NCBI RefSeq assembly: GCF_005771425.1
Contig: NZ_VBTZ01000003.1
Location: 310,001 to 374,000, forward strand
Direction of reading: 5' to 3'
DNA length: 64,000 bases
Source: Methylocystis sp. B8
GTDB taxonomy: Bacteria; Pseudomonadota; Alphaproteobacteria; Rhizobiales; Beijerinckiaceae
Shown here: piece after piece, positions 18,608-28,958 of the stretch
How the letters are laid out: every line of letters begins with the position of its first letter
Position numbering within the stretch: the first letter of the stretch is position 1
Program-made: the position numbers and the translations under genes
The notes under the pieces: model-generated
Told to the model about the DNA's origin: nothing
Database searches by the model: none
What the model saw: only the letters and a program-made list of their open reading frames with translations

Positions 18608-20073
18608 CTAACGGCAATTGTCGATGGCGCGCGACGCAGCATTTCGACCAGCATGGGCCGTGATAAATGCTGCGTAGCTCCAGGCGAGGTTTTTCGCTGA
18701 TGTCTGGACGCCGTCGTCGCGACTGAACTGCTCCGCCAATTCGCCGGTCGGCGGCGTATATCTTCTGACAGTGGCCATAAACATTTCGCCGCGCTTCAAC
18801 GCTGCTTCCGCGAGTTTTCGCCGACCTCCCGGCGTGTTGAACGCTTGCCCTGGTATCGCGTCGAACATGCCGGCGAACATCTCGCGCAGCTCCAGAGAAA
18901 TCTCAATCGCCGGGAGCCGCGCCAGGCTTTCAGCGAGCAGGTAGTAAAACTGCGCGACGCCGAGCGTCGAAAAGTAATAGGCGCCGCCGCTGAAATAGAC
19001 GTCGCCGCAATAGCGGCCCATTGCCGGCCCCCAATCGGCGGCGCGATCCTGATTGATCTTGTATTCCGACATGAAGAGGCGCTCGAGCCGAAGAAGCGTC
19101 GAGAGCACCTTAGGGTCGAGCACGCCATGCCGGTCGCCGGAACGCGCGGCATGAATCACGCCGAGTACGACGGCGATGTCGAGACGGCGCGTGTCAGGAA
19201 TTGTCGAGGGCTGGACGAGATCGGAAAGGAAAGCGCGATAAAAGCTCGCATCCTTATCCAAATGCGCGTCAAGGCATCGCGAAATGTCATCGGCGGCGGC
19301 TCTGAAGGCGCGCGATCTGGCGGCGTCTCCTTTCTGTTCAAGCCATTCGGCACCCTCAACGAGCGCCGCAAGCTGGAGCAGACGCGTATAATAATGATGG
19401 CCGCGAATTTCCTCCCAGAGATCGAAACAGGCGTCGCGCCAATGATTGAAGGTATAGTCGAGGTCCACTTCGAGAAGTTGTTCGGCGACGCCTAAATCCG
19501 CGCGTTGACGAAACGCTTCCAGACGCCACGCCCGCAGCGCCGTCAACGCGCGCAGCGCCGGACCGTCATTCTGGGGACGCGCCCACCCTAATATGTCGAG
19601 CGTTCCGTCGGGATTGTAACGCACTTCGCCAAGCACGCGGTCGCCAGTCACCTGACGAAGTTCCTCTTTCGAACGAACATGACGCAGGAAATCGGCGCTC
19701 ACATTTCGGCGAAAATCGCCTCTCTCCGCCACGACGCGGCCATCCAGCCGACAAAGGTCGAGGCTGAATTGCATGAAGTCGGAAATACGATCGAGCGCGT
19801 CAGGGCCGAGCGTTCTGTCCTCATAGAGACCGCGCAACGCGTCGATGACGATCGCCGTATCTCGCAGCTAGGGAAAAAATAATCTGGATCGGGATCGTAG
19901 GCCGCGATTTCGGGAGACGCGAGAACCGAGCCGCGCGCAGGACGGATTTGTTGGCCAAGATGCGCGCGAATCTTGACGAGGTGCGTTGCGGAAATCGCAC
20001 GAAGCATCGCCTTCGCTGAGAAGGCGCTTTGATGCGTCATCCAGTCAAGGAGACTATCGGCGCTCGAACTCAT
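18608..20073 (-). pseudogene. GH15 glucoamylase-like protein, frameshifted
   Basis: Two overlapping frames together encode a GH15 glucan 1,4-alpha-glucosidase type protein of about 485 residues. The first frame (from 20073) gives LLDWMTHQSAFSAKAMLRAI and DPDPDYFFP; the second, from about 19866, resumes with LRDTAIVIDALRGLYED, so the conserved Trp-Arg-Asp block (normally WxRD) is split. The break is at 19866-19872 next to a run of six T, where the second frame also meets TAG. Downstream part shows QDRAADWGPAMGRY and TSAKNLAWSYAAF, typical of the family. No signal peptide, so it would act on cytosolic glucan such as glycogen. Inactive as read unless this is a sequence error. Confidence 0.7.
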
Positions 20074-20138
20074 GCCACGCCACTCCGAGAAGAGATCGCT
20101 CTACTGCGATCCTTGTTTGGTCCACGCCGTCGCCGCTA

Positions 20139-21908
20139 TCAGATAGGTCGGGCAAGCCGCTGACCAGACACATCCAGCTTGAGGTTCACGACACGTCGGA
20201 AAAAGTCGCCCATCGCAGAAACGTCACTGATCGAGATCAACGCCGAATCCGGCAGTTCCTTTTGGAAATTGGCCATAAATGTTCGCCTCGCTTCTGGCGC
20301 GAGCGTTTCGAGAGCGGCGTCGATGATCACCCACCGCGGCTTGTGAAGAAAGAGCCTTGCGAAGGCGAGCGCCTGTTGCTCGGGCGCCGTCAGCTCGTGA
20401 TCCCAACGCGCCACCACGTCGAGAGAGGGAACAAGCTGCGTCAAACCAAGCTGCTCAAGCGCCGAAATGAACTCCTGATTCGAATATTTCGACGATGGAT
20501 CGGGGTAGCCGAGCGCGTCGCGCAGCGAACCATCGGGAATGTAGGGACGCTTGGGCACATAGCTGATCGAACCCAGCGGGAGGCTGATTTGCCCCGCGCC
20601 CCAGGGCCAGACGCCGGCAAACGCACGAAACAGGCTGGTCTTCCCACATCCCGGCGCGCCGGCGATCAGCACATGTTGCCCCGGCGCGATGTCGACATGG
20701 GCTTCGCTCAGAACACTGGCGCCCGCTGGGGAAAGAACTTTCACGTTGTCGAGGACCAGCGTTTCCTCGGCGCCGCTTTCGAGCGCGATGCGTCCGATCC
20801 CTCTTTGGACCCCGTCCATATCCAGCAGCGCCTCCCGGAAGGCGGCGACGCGGGTCAGCGTCGCTCGCCAGTCCGCGATCGGACCGGCGTTGTCGACGAA
20901 CCACCGCAGCGATTGTTGGACCTGCGTGAAGGCGCCCGCCGCCATCAGCAATCCGCCGAAAGTAAGGTTTCCTCCAAAATATGCGGGAGTTGCGACGAGA
21001 ATTGGCGCAATGATCGTGAACCATCCATAGCCGGCCGTGACCCAAGTGAGGCGAGTCGTCGCGCTGACGAGCTTTCTCACGACTGCGAGGAGCCGTTCGA
21101 ACTCGCTTTGCAACTTGGCTTCCTCCCTGGCTTCGCCGCGATAAACCGCAATGGCTTCGCTGTGCTCATTAACGTCGACAAGCGCGAAGCGAAGATCGGA
21201 TTCGCGTGCGTAGCGTTCCGCGTTGATCCTGACGAGGGGACGGCCGACGCGCCAACTGATCAGCGAAGCGATTCCCGCGTAGAGAAGCGCGCTCCAGAAC
21301 ATGTAACCGGGAATGACGACGTCTTTTCCGTCGAACGGAAGGATCACATTCTCCGACAGAGTCCAGAGCACGCCCGCGAAACTGACGAAAAGCAGCAGCG
21401 CCTGAAACAGGCCGATGCCGAGATCGGTCGACAGTTCTGATAAGTGTCGCGCGTCTTCGTGAATGCGCTGATCGGGATTGACGCCTATTTCCCCCGCGCT
21501 GGAGAGCATGAAGGCGCGCTTGGGCGCGAGCCAGTGGGCGAAAAGATCGCGCGTTAGTCCTTCGCGAAGCTTCAGCTTCATCATTTGGTTCAGCCAGGCT
21601 TGGGCGACGTTCAGGACCAGTAGAGCGCCAGCGATGATGCCGTAGACACCCAGCTGCCGCCCGACCCCAGAAAGGTCCTTGCGGTTGATTGCATCGTAAA
21701 ATGGCTGGTTCCAGGCGTTTAGTTCGATCTGCGCATAGGCTGTCGCGCCGACGACGACAACTAATCCGAGAGACAGCCAGACAATTGCGCTTCGCTGAGG
21801 CGAGACAAGCAGCACATGCGCCATCGCACGGAACTGTGAAATGAGTCCTGGCTCCACGATCGTCGCGTCGCCGACTTTCTGTTTCTCTCGCTCTTCTTGT
21901 TCGTTCAT
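20139..21908 (-). CDS. SbmA/BacA (YddA)-type ABC transporter with degenerate ATPase site
   Basis: About 589 residues: an N-terminal membrane domain with about six helices (ABC_membrane_2 type; WLSLGLVVVVGATAYAQ first) carrying the family phrase NAWNQPFYDAINRKDL, then an ATPase domain with Walker A GAPGCGKTS. The signature is LTAPEQQALAFARLF instead of LSLGEQQR, and Walker B reads WVIIDAALETL, so the catalytic Glu after the Asp is Ala. Family members move peptides, vitamins or lipids. The altered motifs suggest slow or absent ATP hydrolysis. Start set at Met9 of the frame (21908), though the first Met at 21932 is possible. It sits between two glycosidase genes. Confidence 0.75.
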   Translation of the reverse strand: MNEQEEREKQKVGDATIVEPGLISQFRAMAHVLLVSPQRSAIVWLSLGLVVVVGATAYAQIELNAWNQPFYDAINRKDLSGVGRQLGVYGIIAGALLVLNVAQAWLNQMMKLKLREGLTRDLFAHWLAPKRAFMLSSAGEIGVNPDQRIHEDARHLSELSTDLGIGLFQALLLFVSFAGVLWTLSENVILPFDGKDVVIPGYMFWSALLYAGIASLISWRVGRPLVRINAERYARESDLRFALVDVNEHSEAIAVYRGEAREEAKLQSEFERLLAVVRKLVSATTRLTWVTAGYGWFTIIAPILVATPAYFGGNLTFGGLLMAAGAFTQVQQSLRWFVDNAGPIADWRATLTRVAAFREALLDMDGVQRGIGRIALESGAEETLVLDNVKVLSPAGASVLSEAHVDIAPGQHVLIAGAPGCGKTSLFRAFAGVWPWGAGQISLPLGSISYVPKRPYIPDGSLRDALGYPDPSSKYSNQEFISALEQLGLTQLVPSLDVVARWDHELTAPEQQALAFARLFLHKPRWVIIDAALETLAPEARRTFMANFQKELPDSALISISDVSAMGDFFRRVVNLKLDVSGQRLARPI

Positions 21909-22138
21909 TGGCAGCGCCCTCGTGGAAATCAATAAATCGCCGAGTCGAAGTGTGTTTGACCAAACATGCGCGGCGGCGGCGCTGGCGACAACAATAAACT
22001 CGACTACACCGAAAAGAACGGCCGGCTGCCGCCGGAACGCGACGCTTGGCCGCGTTTGGTTCGCAGCGCCAAGAATCGGGTATGCTTTTGATGTTGAGCC
22101 ATTCGGTCCGAATGAGAGAGCGCTGCGACTGGGTCGCG

Positions 22139-24258
22139 ATGGATAGAATAGAAGCGCTTCTTGCGCGAATGACCCTGGATGAAAAGGTCGGCCAGCTCAA
22201 TCTGGTGACGGCGGGGCAGACCGTGACCGGGCCTCAAGGCTCCGGTGACGTGATGGCGAGCATCCGCGGGGGAAACGTCGGCGGAGTGTTCAATGTCTGG
22301 GGTCGCGCGGCGATCGCCGAAATGCAGAAGTGCGCGGTCGAGGAAACGCGACTTGGCGTTCCGCTGTTTTTTGCCCTCGACGTGCTTCACGGGCACAAGA
22401 CGATTTTTCCTATTCCGCTCGCCGAGGCCTGCGCTTTCGACCCGTGTCTGTGGGAGCGAACGGCGCGCGCGGCGGCGGGCGAGGCCTCAGGCGACGGGAT
22501 TGATCTTACCTTCGCGCCTATGCTCGACGTGACGCGAGATCCCCGTTGGGGACGGATTGCCGAAGGCCCTGGCGAAGATCCCTTCGTCGCGACGAAATTC
22601 GCGGAAGCGAAAGTCCGGGGCTTTCAGGGCGCCGATCTTGGGAACGCCATGGCGATAGCCGCCACTGCCAAACACTTTTGCGGCGGCGGGGCGGCCACGG
22701 CCGGCCGCGACTATGCGCCAGTCGATATTTCCGAACGGACTTTGCGTGAAGTTTATCTGCCGCCTTTTGAGGCGGCCGTGGCCGCAGGATGCGCCGCGAT
22801 CATGCCGGCGTTCAACAGCGTCGCCGGAATTCCGATGACGGCCGCGACAAAGCTGCTGCGCGACTATGTCAGGGGTGAACTCGGTTTCGAAGGAGTGGTT
22901 GTCAGCGACTACACCGCCATCCCGAAATTGATCGAACATGGCGTCGCCGCTGATGTCGTCGAGGCAGCGGCGCTCGCTCTTAGAGCCGGCGTCGACATGG
23001 ATATGGTGAGCGGCGCCTTTTTTCGTTTGCCGGAGGCGCTGGCGCGCGGACTGGTGTCGATTGCCGACATCGACGCCTCTGCGCGTCGCGTTCTCGCACT
23101 CAAACAGAAGCTTGGCCTGTTGGACGATCCCTATCGACGTGTATCGATATCGGCTGTCCCACAATTCGAAGCAGAGAATTTGGCGCTGGAAGCGGCGCGG
23201 CGCGCAATCGTGCTTCTCACCAATGACGGTACTTTACCTCTTTCGCCAAAAGCGAAACGGATCGCAGTCATCGGGCCACTCGCAGAGATGCGCTCCGAAA
23301 TGCTGGGGCCATGGGCGGCGGCTGGCGACCCCGACAAGGGCATTACAATTCTTGACGGGCTTCGCGCATTGCTTCGCGATTGCGACATTCTGCATGAATC
23401 AGGCGGCGGAATTGACCGTGCCGATTCTGGCGCAATCCGTGCGGCTTGCACGTTATGCGAACAGGCGGAGTTGATCATCCTTTGTGTTGGAGAAGCGTCC
23501 TGGATGAGCGGCGAGGCTGCGAATCGCGTGTCGCTTGATCTACCGGGTCGACAGCGAGAGCTCGCGGAACGCGTTCTCTCGCTTGGGAAGCCAGTCGTCG
23601 CCATTCTTTGTTCTGGACGTCCATTGACCGCGCCATGGCTGGTTGAGCATGCGCAAGCCGTGTTGGCGACATGGTTTCTCGGCCACATGGCGGGCGCCGC
23701 CATCGCAGACGTCTTGACCGGGCGGTTCAATCCTACCGGGCGTCTAGCCGTGACGTGGTCTCGGGACGTTGGCCAAATCCCGATATCATACAGTGAACGC
23801 CCGTCGGGCCGGCCTTTCGATCCTTCCAATCCCTTCACGTGCAGATATCTCGATCTTTCAAGCGAACCACTCTTTTCCTTTGATCACGGCCTTTCCTATG
23901 CGCATGTCGTTTTGAGCAATCTGCGCGTGGAGCCCAGAACCTTCAGGCTGGAAGATGCAGTCCGGATTTGCGTGGACGCCCGCAATGAGGGCGACGTCGC
24001 CGCTGAAAGCACGATTTTCTCTTCGTGCGCGACCGCGTTGCCACAGTCGCGCGGCCTGCGCTCGAACTGAAGAACTGGAGCAAGGTTTTGCTCGACGCGA
24101 AAGAGACCAAGAGGGTCACGCTTACCCTATCGACGAGCGAACTCCGCTACCTTTCCGAGAACTTCACTTGGGTGGTTGAAGCAGGTGAATTCGAGATCTG
24201 CGTTGGCCTTGATGCGCAACGAAGCTCGATCTTGACCCAGAAAGTGGTTCTTTTGTGA
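22139..24258 (+). pseudogene. bglX: GH3 beta-glucosidase, frameshifted near its end
   Basis: The first frame encodes about 630 residues of a family 3 glycoside hydrolase: MTLDEKVGQLN start, TFAPMLDVTRDPRWGRIAE, KHFCGGG, and the catalytic nucleophile Asp in VVVSDYTAI; then the GH3 C-terminal domain (LDLPGRQRELAERV, NPTGRLAVTW). Near 24015-24020, in a run of four T, the frame is lost; the fibronectin-III-like end continues in another frame (VRDRVATVARPALELKNWSK to LLDAKETKRVTL) up to 24258. No clear signal peptide. It would release glucose from beta-glucosides for the ROK kinase. The missing tail might still leave activity. The symbol follows the closest well-known member. Confidence 0.75.
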
Positions 24259-24540
24259 ACCTTGCGCTGTTTCACTTCGTGGACGAACATCCCGTGATCA
24301 GAATAGAAATGAGCCAGCGCACCATTTTGTGCGCCATTCCGACATGAGGGGTCCCGCCATTTCTGACTGCGCTGATTGCGATACGGTCTCTTTGAAGTCC
24401 TTCTCCTTCATCGCGTCTTACGGTTTCGGCCTCCTTTCGCTCAAGCCATTAGTCGCTGCCGTGGCTTATGGCTTCTATCTCTTGAGATTCGGCTTTTGCG
24501 CGTTTTGCGACGGCGCGCGCTGTCGTCCGATTGTCGCCGG

Positions 24541-24755
24541 TCACTCAAGCCAGGCGGCTATGTCATTATCGGAACGTTCGCGCTCGATGGCCCGGAAAGT
24601 GCAGCGGCCTTCCGGTAGCGCGGCACAGCACCGAAAGCCTTTCAACCCTTCTGGGCGCCGACTTCGCGCTGATCGCCAGTCGCCGCCATCAGCATGAAAC
24701 GCCGTGGCAGGCTGTGCAGAATTTTCAGTTCAGCGCCTTCCGGCGCGCTGCATAA
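24541..24755 (+). pseudogene. SAM-dependent methyltransferase C-terminal remnant
   Basis: The plus strand reads SLKPGGYVIIGTFALDGPE, then after a one-base slip in an A-run near 24597 KCSGLPVARHSTESLSTLLG and RRHQHETPWQAVQNFQF to a stop. This is the end of a class I methyltransferase of the type found in many proteobacteria (LKPGGxVIIxTFAxDGPExCSGLPVxRY). The N-terminal SAM-binding part is absent. It is a fragment, and the 280 bases before it show no gene. Confidence 0.55.
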
Positions 24756-24835
24756 GTCCAGGCTGACCCTAAAGAAAGTGGCTTCGGAAAAGAGGTCCAG
24801 CCACAGCGTACTTTCGCGCTCTCTAACGCGCACCG

Positions 24836-25459
24836 TCATAGCGCCACGGCGAAGCAATATTGCCCATCTTCATCGACTGCGGCGCGCCACTTCGGAACAA
24901 AACTGGGAACGCCAATTCCCGCCGTTTTCCCGCCTGACGGGGACAAGAGCGCGCAGCAAGCCACTCTTCTGGCCAATGATGCGGACTTCCCGCTCGTCGA
25001 CCTCGACGCGCTGGGCGAGTGCGCGCAGATGGTCGCGACGGTAGCCACCTTTGGCGTCACGCATCCGCTTTCTGGCCTGCCGGGCGAAGGTGGCCAGAGC
25101 TTGGGGGCGTGAGCGTCGGACCGGCCCTTTCGGTTCCCGCCGCCGCACGGTCAGCATCGATGCGCGGCTGATCACGGATGGCCGTCAGCTCTGACACACG
25201 GTCCTTGAGTCTTGGATCGGCAAGATCGGCGACGCCGTTATCGATCGCCTCAGAGCCGCATCAGCTTTGCGTCCGCCTCAGCCGCGCGTTTGCGAAGCTC
25301 CGCGATGTGCTCTGATCGGCGTGCCGCGCGCGCCGCGCGGCGGTGGAGAACCGAGGACAGGATGGATTCCAAACGCTCCGGCTTCAACAGCCTGCGCTCG
25401 AGATGATTGGCGACGAGAGCGTCGAGCTTCTCCATGGGGACGGTGCGCCCCTTGCAGCC
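24836..25459 (-). pseudogene. Large serine recombinase, C-terminal remnant 1
   Basis: Across three frames the minus strand spells a typical C-terminus of the recombinase family: GCKGRTVPMEKLDALVANHL, ILSSVLHRRAARAARRSEHI, EAIDNGVADLADPRLKDRVS, ALATFARQARKRMRDAKGG, LRALAQRVEVDEREVRIIG and finally PSFVPKWRAAVDEDGQYCF. At least three frameshifts (near 25252, 25115 and 24950) break it, and the catalytic resolvase domain is missing. Remnant of an integrated element. Confidence 0.65.
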
Positions 25460-25756
25460 GTCTCGCTGATTAAGCTCCTCCCAGGACAGATGTTGGGTGA
25501 AGCGGCCACATATTACGAAGTCACTAAGAGGTCGACTTCTCCGTTGCGTCCTTGATGCACTTCTTCGTGAGGCTCGTATTGGTTGCGCCCGCCAACTTTT
25601 GCTCAACAGCGGCGGCTTCGCAGGACGACACGGCGGCCTCCCTTTCGCATTTTTTTCATGAAGCTGTTCAGCGCGACGCCAAGCAATTTCTTTTCGGTCA
25701 CCCGAGTCGCGAATCGAGGAAAGCCGCCGCCGTTTGAGCTAAGGCAGCATCTCATC

Positions 25757-25830
25757 GTGTGGCCTTGCATCATTAGCACCTCGAACTGCCGGAGTTTCGA
25801 GATGATCTCTTCGGGTTGGTGACGGCTATG
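25757..25830 (-). mobile_element. IS3-family OrfA N-terminal fragment
   Basis: The minus strand reads SRHQPEEIISKLRQFEVLM then MQGH, close to the start of IS3-family (IS407-like) OrfA proteins (SPEEIIAKLRxxEVLxxQG). Coding similarity then stops, so it is a short scrap of an insertion sequence. Confidence 0.5.
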
Positions 25831-26020
25831 CAGGACAGCGAAGCTATCCCGGCGCCAATTTGAATGTAGCCAATTTCTTTTTTGTCGCGCAACGACAAGG
25901 CCCGGTCGCTTAACGACTTGGATGCTTCACCCAACTACACAGCCTGCGGGAGGTGACCTGAGAGTCATTTGTATCAGTAGCGAAACGCAGCGCCAACCTT
26001 CGTCAGGTCATCGTCTGGGT

Positions 26021-26530
26021 TTATATCGCAATTTCAATAACATATGTGTTCGCATCTTTATCCCGACCGGCGCGCCATTTGCGTATAAAACTGCGAACGT
26101 CCTTGCCGATTTGTTCTCCGGCAATGACGGCCTGTTCCAGGCTGGCCTTCGAGCCGTGGATGCGGATGACCTTGTCGTCCACCTCGATCGCGTCGACGAT
26201 CGAACGCAGATAGGCCTTCCGGAACGTCGTGTCGCCGGTCGTTATCCGCTCCCTCATGAAAGCGCCGAAGCGCTCGACGTGATCCGGCTCCAGCGTGACC
26301 TCAGGCGCAAGCTGAACCTTTATGCGCTCCAATGCGGCCTTGGCGCGGTCCCCTTCCGATTTGAGCGCGGCGAGCCGATCCGCCAGTGACTCGTCGATGT
26401 CTGTGACGCCGTCCTCGACCATTTTATAGAGACGGCGCAGCTTTTCATCTGCCTGCGCGATCTCCTGTTGCAGGACACGCGCCCGCTCCTGTACTTCGGC
26501 GTCGCCCGATGCCCGCTTTTCGGCTGGCGA
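26021..26530 (-). pseudogene. Large serine recombinase, C-terminal remnant 2
   Basis: One frame of about 170 residues reads EKRASGDAEVQERARVLQQE, KLRRLYKMVEDGVTDIDESL, RKAYLRSIVDAIEVDDKVI and ends FIRKWRAGRDKDANTYVIE then IAI. This is the coiled-coil and tail of a recombinase-family (large serine recombinase) protein. The resolvase and zinc-ribbon parts are missing; the frame upstream of about 26530 does not match. It differs from remnant 1, so two separate elements probably decayed here. Confidence 0.65.
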
Positions 26531-26713
26531 CGTCAAAAGGCCTGCCCGGGACGCTCCCATACTCAATGGCGCGATCGCAAAAATGCGTCTAGCAAGTCGC
26601 CGAGAAAAGTCTCCACAATATAAAATGTCTACAGGCGAACGATGGATGGCGCGCAAGATCGCAATTGAGCGGTCATCCGAAATTGAAAACGGCGCCGCGT
26701 TGTCTTGACGCTT

Positions 26714-27160
26714 TCAGTCGCGCTTTTCCGGCGAAGGCGTTTTTCTCGCGCAGCGTTCGGACAGAAACTTCGCGTCGATCGTAAACCCCGAGCGATTTTC
26801 CTTCGCCGTGATCCTCGACTGCGCGCGATACCAGTTCTGGAAGTCGCCGGTGAACAGCAGGCTGGTGACTTCCCGTGAATCCTTCGGACCGCATTCGATC
26901 GTGACGATGATCTGGTCGTTCGCACGTGTAACGGACAGCTTCGTGCAACTTTCGTCCTGAGCGCTGATGATGCTGTCGCCTTCTTCGATGCAAACGTCAT
27001 TGGTCTGCAAGCCGACTTCCGGCGAGATCGTCGAAATGCGCCACAAGCCGGGACGGCGTTTTGGAAGTTCATCTTCCGCCGCTATTGCAGGCGCACCTGC
27101 GCGCGCGAATAGCGAGAGAGCGAAGACGAGGCGGAAGAGTGTGAGTCGCGAGCGTTTCAT
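26714..27160 (-). CDS. DUF3617-like secreted protein
   Basis: 148 residues with a signal peptide (LTLFRLVFALSLFARAGAPA) and a mature domain starting KRRPGLWRISTIS, the usual opening of DUF3617 (PGLWE/R). Four cysteines (DVCIEEGD, ESCTKL, IECGPK, ERCARK) could form two periplasmic disulfides. Function unknown for the family; members are periplasmic. The start at 27160 is chosen for the signal peptide, not the 37 codons upstream. Transcribed away from the pentapeptide gene 160 bases off. Confidence 0.6.
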   Translation of the reverse strand: MKRSRLTLFRLVFALSLFARAGAPAIAAEDELPKRRPGLWRISTISPEVGLQTNDVCIEEGDSIISAQDESCTKLSVTRANDQIIVTIECGPKDSREVTSLLFTGDFQNWYRAQSRITAKENRSGFTIDAKFLSERCARKTPSPEKRD

Positions 27161-27319
27161 TTCAGATTCATTATCGTGGAAGGGCGCAGCGATCCACGAC
27201 GGACCATCAACGCCGTTACGGACTTCCACAGCTTCCCAGTCCACGCAAGAGTTTGTCCTGTTGCGTCCCACATTCTGTCGAACATACCCTTGAGCGCTGA
27301 AATGCGAAGAGGTTCGGTG

Positions 27320-27973
27320 ATGAAATTGCTGAAACGACGCCCGATCAGCCGCTTTGCCTTCATCGTTGGGGCGCTTCTATTCGTCGCGGCGCCCGCTCGC
27401 GTCGTCTTCGCCGGCGAACTGTCACGCGCGCAGCTCGAACAAAAACTTGCTGAGACGCATGGCAAGCCGATCGACCTCGCAAATCTAGATCTCTCAGGCG
27501 TGGATCTTTCTGGCCTCGACCTGCACGGCGCAGACTTCCTCTCAGCCAAGCTTGTGGGCGCAAAGCTTGGGAAGGCCGATCTTTCGGGGGCCAACTTCAC
27601 GCGCGCCGATTTACAGAACGCAGACTTCTCGGGCTCCCAGATGAAGGCCGCGACGCTCTATGCTGCGCTTCTCGACGGCGCGAATTTCGCGGCGGCCGAC
27701 CTTTCAGATGCGCGGATCATCGGCGGCGGAAAGCGCGTGAATTTTCGCAACGCGAAGCTGATCGGAGCCGATCTCGGCGCCGATCCTGCCAATCAAGGCA
27801 TGGTTCCGGTGCGCGCGGAACTGCCCGAGGCCAATTTCGATGGCGCCAACCTTACGCGAGCCAATCTCACGCATGCGGTTCTAACGGACGCGACATTCAC
27901 CGGCGCGGTCGTGACTGGCGCGCGTTTCGACTATGCTGTGCTCGACGGCTCGAACCTCTCTGTCGGCCGATAG
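27320..27973 (+). CDS. Pentapeptide-repeat protein, secreted
   Basis: 217 residues with an N-terminal signal or anchor (RFAFIVGALLFVAAPARVVFA). From about residue 55 the sequence follows the A(D/N)LxX rhythm: LANLDLSGVDLSGLDLHGAD, ANFTRADLQNADFSGSQM, ANFDGANLTRANLTHAVL. These form a right-handed quadrilateral beta-helix. Periplasmic pentapeptide proteins have no common function. ATG at 27320 is chosen with AGAGG 9 bases before; one 6 codons earlier is possible. It precedes a diheme cytochrome gene by 111 bases on the same strand and may be co-transcribed. Confidence 0.8.
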   Translation: MKLLKRRPISRFAFIVGALLFVAAPARVVFAGELSRAQLEQKLAETHGKPIDLANLDLSGVDLSGLDLHGADFLSAKLVGAKLGKADLSGANFTRADLQNADFSGSQMKAATLYAALLDGANFAAADLSDARIIGGGKRVNFRNAKLIGADLGADPANQGMVPVRAELPEANFDGANLTRANLTHAVLTDATFTGAVVTGARFDYAVLDGSNLSVGR

Positions 27974-28084
27974 TTCACGCGGCGCTGATTGTCGCTTATT
28001 CCTGATTTTGTCAGGAATTTCTCCGCGAGACGCGAAGAGAGAGCTGCATTAAGAGCACTCCACTATCAACGACGTATCGCCATC

Positions 28085-28957
28085 ATGGACTCCAATCGCT
28101 TACGATCGACGCTCGCTAGGCCAATCGCATTGTTTGCATCCTGGTTGATCGGCGCTTCAGCCTATGCGGGCGATGTCGAGCGCGGCCGTTATCTCGTTGA
28201 AGCGCTGACGGCCTGTGACAATTGTCATACGCCGCGCGGAGTCTCGGGTTACGATCTCGCCAATCGCTTTTCCGGCGGCGCGCAGACATTCTCCGACAAG
28301 ACCTATATCGTGCGGGGTTCAAACATCTCGCCAGATAGGGAGACGGGCGTTGGCGGATGGACTGATGAAGAATTGCGCGCTGCTATCGTCGACGGCGTCA
28401 GCCGGGAAGGCCGGCTTGCGCCTGTCATGCCGTCGGACTCGTATAAGCCGCTGACCGCGAGCGATCTTGATGCGATCATCGCCTTTCTGCGTTCGGCAAG
28501 GCCGATCCGCGCGCCGCTTCAGACGCCACAGCGACGAAACGGCGAATGGGCGCCGCATCCGATGCCCGGCGCGGCGACGGCATTTGACGACGCATCGCTC
28601 GCAGACAAAAATACGCGCGGCCTCTATGTCGCATCGCTCGCCCGCTGCATGTCATGTCACGCCGAGGAAATTGACGGCGCGCCCGATTACCGCGATCGCC
28701 TTGGCTCGGGCGGCAAAATTTTTCGTAACGCCGCCGGCGTCGTCGTCGCCTCGAACATCACGTCGCATGCAGTGAAGGGCGTCGGCGCCTGGTCAGACGA
28801 TGAGCTGAAGCGGGCGATCACTGAGGGCGTCTCGCGTGACGGCGCCCCGCTCAGGCCGCCGATGTCAACGCTCTCCAAGGCGCATTTCTCGAAATTGTCG
28901 CGCGATGATCTCGATGCGCTCATCGCTTGGATACGGACTATTCCGCCAAAAGAATGA
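28085..28957 (+). CDS. Diheme c-type cytochrome, periplasmic
   Basis: 290 residues with a signal peptide (IALFASWLIGASAYA) and two CxxCH heme sites, CDNCH (about 43-47) and CMSCH (about 190-194). Each is followed by a class I cytochrome domain (GWTDEELRAAIVDGVSREG and AWSDDELKRAITEGVSRDG are clear repeats of each other). This layout resembles the cytochrome subunits of alcohol/gluconate dehydrogenases and other periplasmic carriers. It lies 2 kb from mxaF and may pass electrons, but its partner is not evident. No catalytic dehydrogenase gene is adjacent. Confidence 0.82.
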   Translation: MDSNRLRSTLARPIALFASWLIGASAYAGDVERGRYLVEALTACDNCHTPRGVSGYDLANRFSGGAQTFSDKTYIVRGSNISPDRETGVGGWTDEELRAAIVDGVSREGRLAPVMPSDSYKPLTASDLDAIIAFLRSARPIRAPLQTPQRRNGEWAPHPMPGAATAFDDASLADKNTRGLYVASLARCMSCHAEEIDGAPDYRDRLGSGGKIFRNAAGVVVASNITSHAVKGVGAWSDDELKRAITEGVSRDGAPLRPPMSTLSKAHFSKLSRDDLDALIAWIRTIPPKE

Positions 28958-28958
28958 G

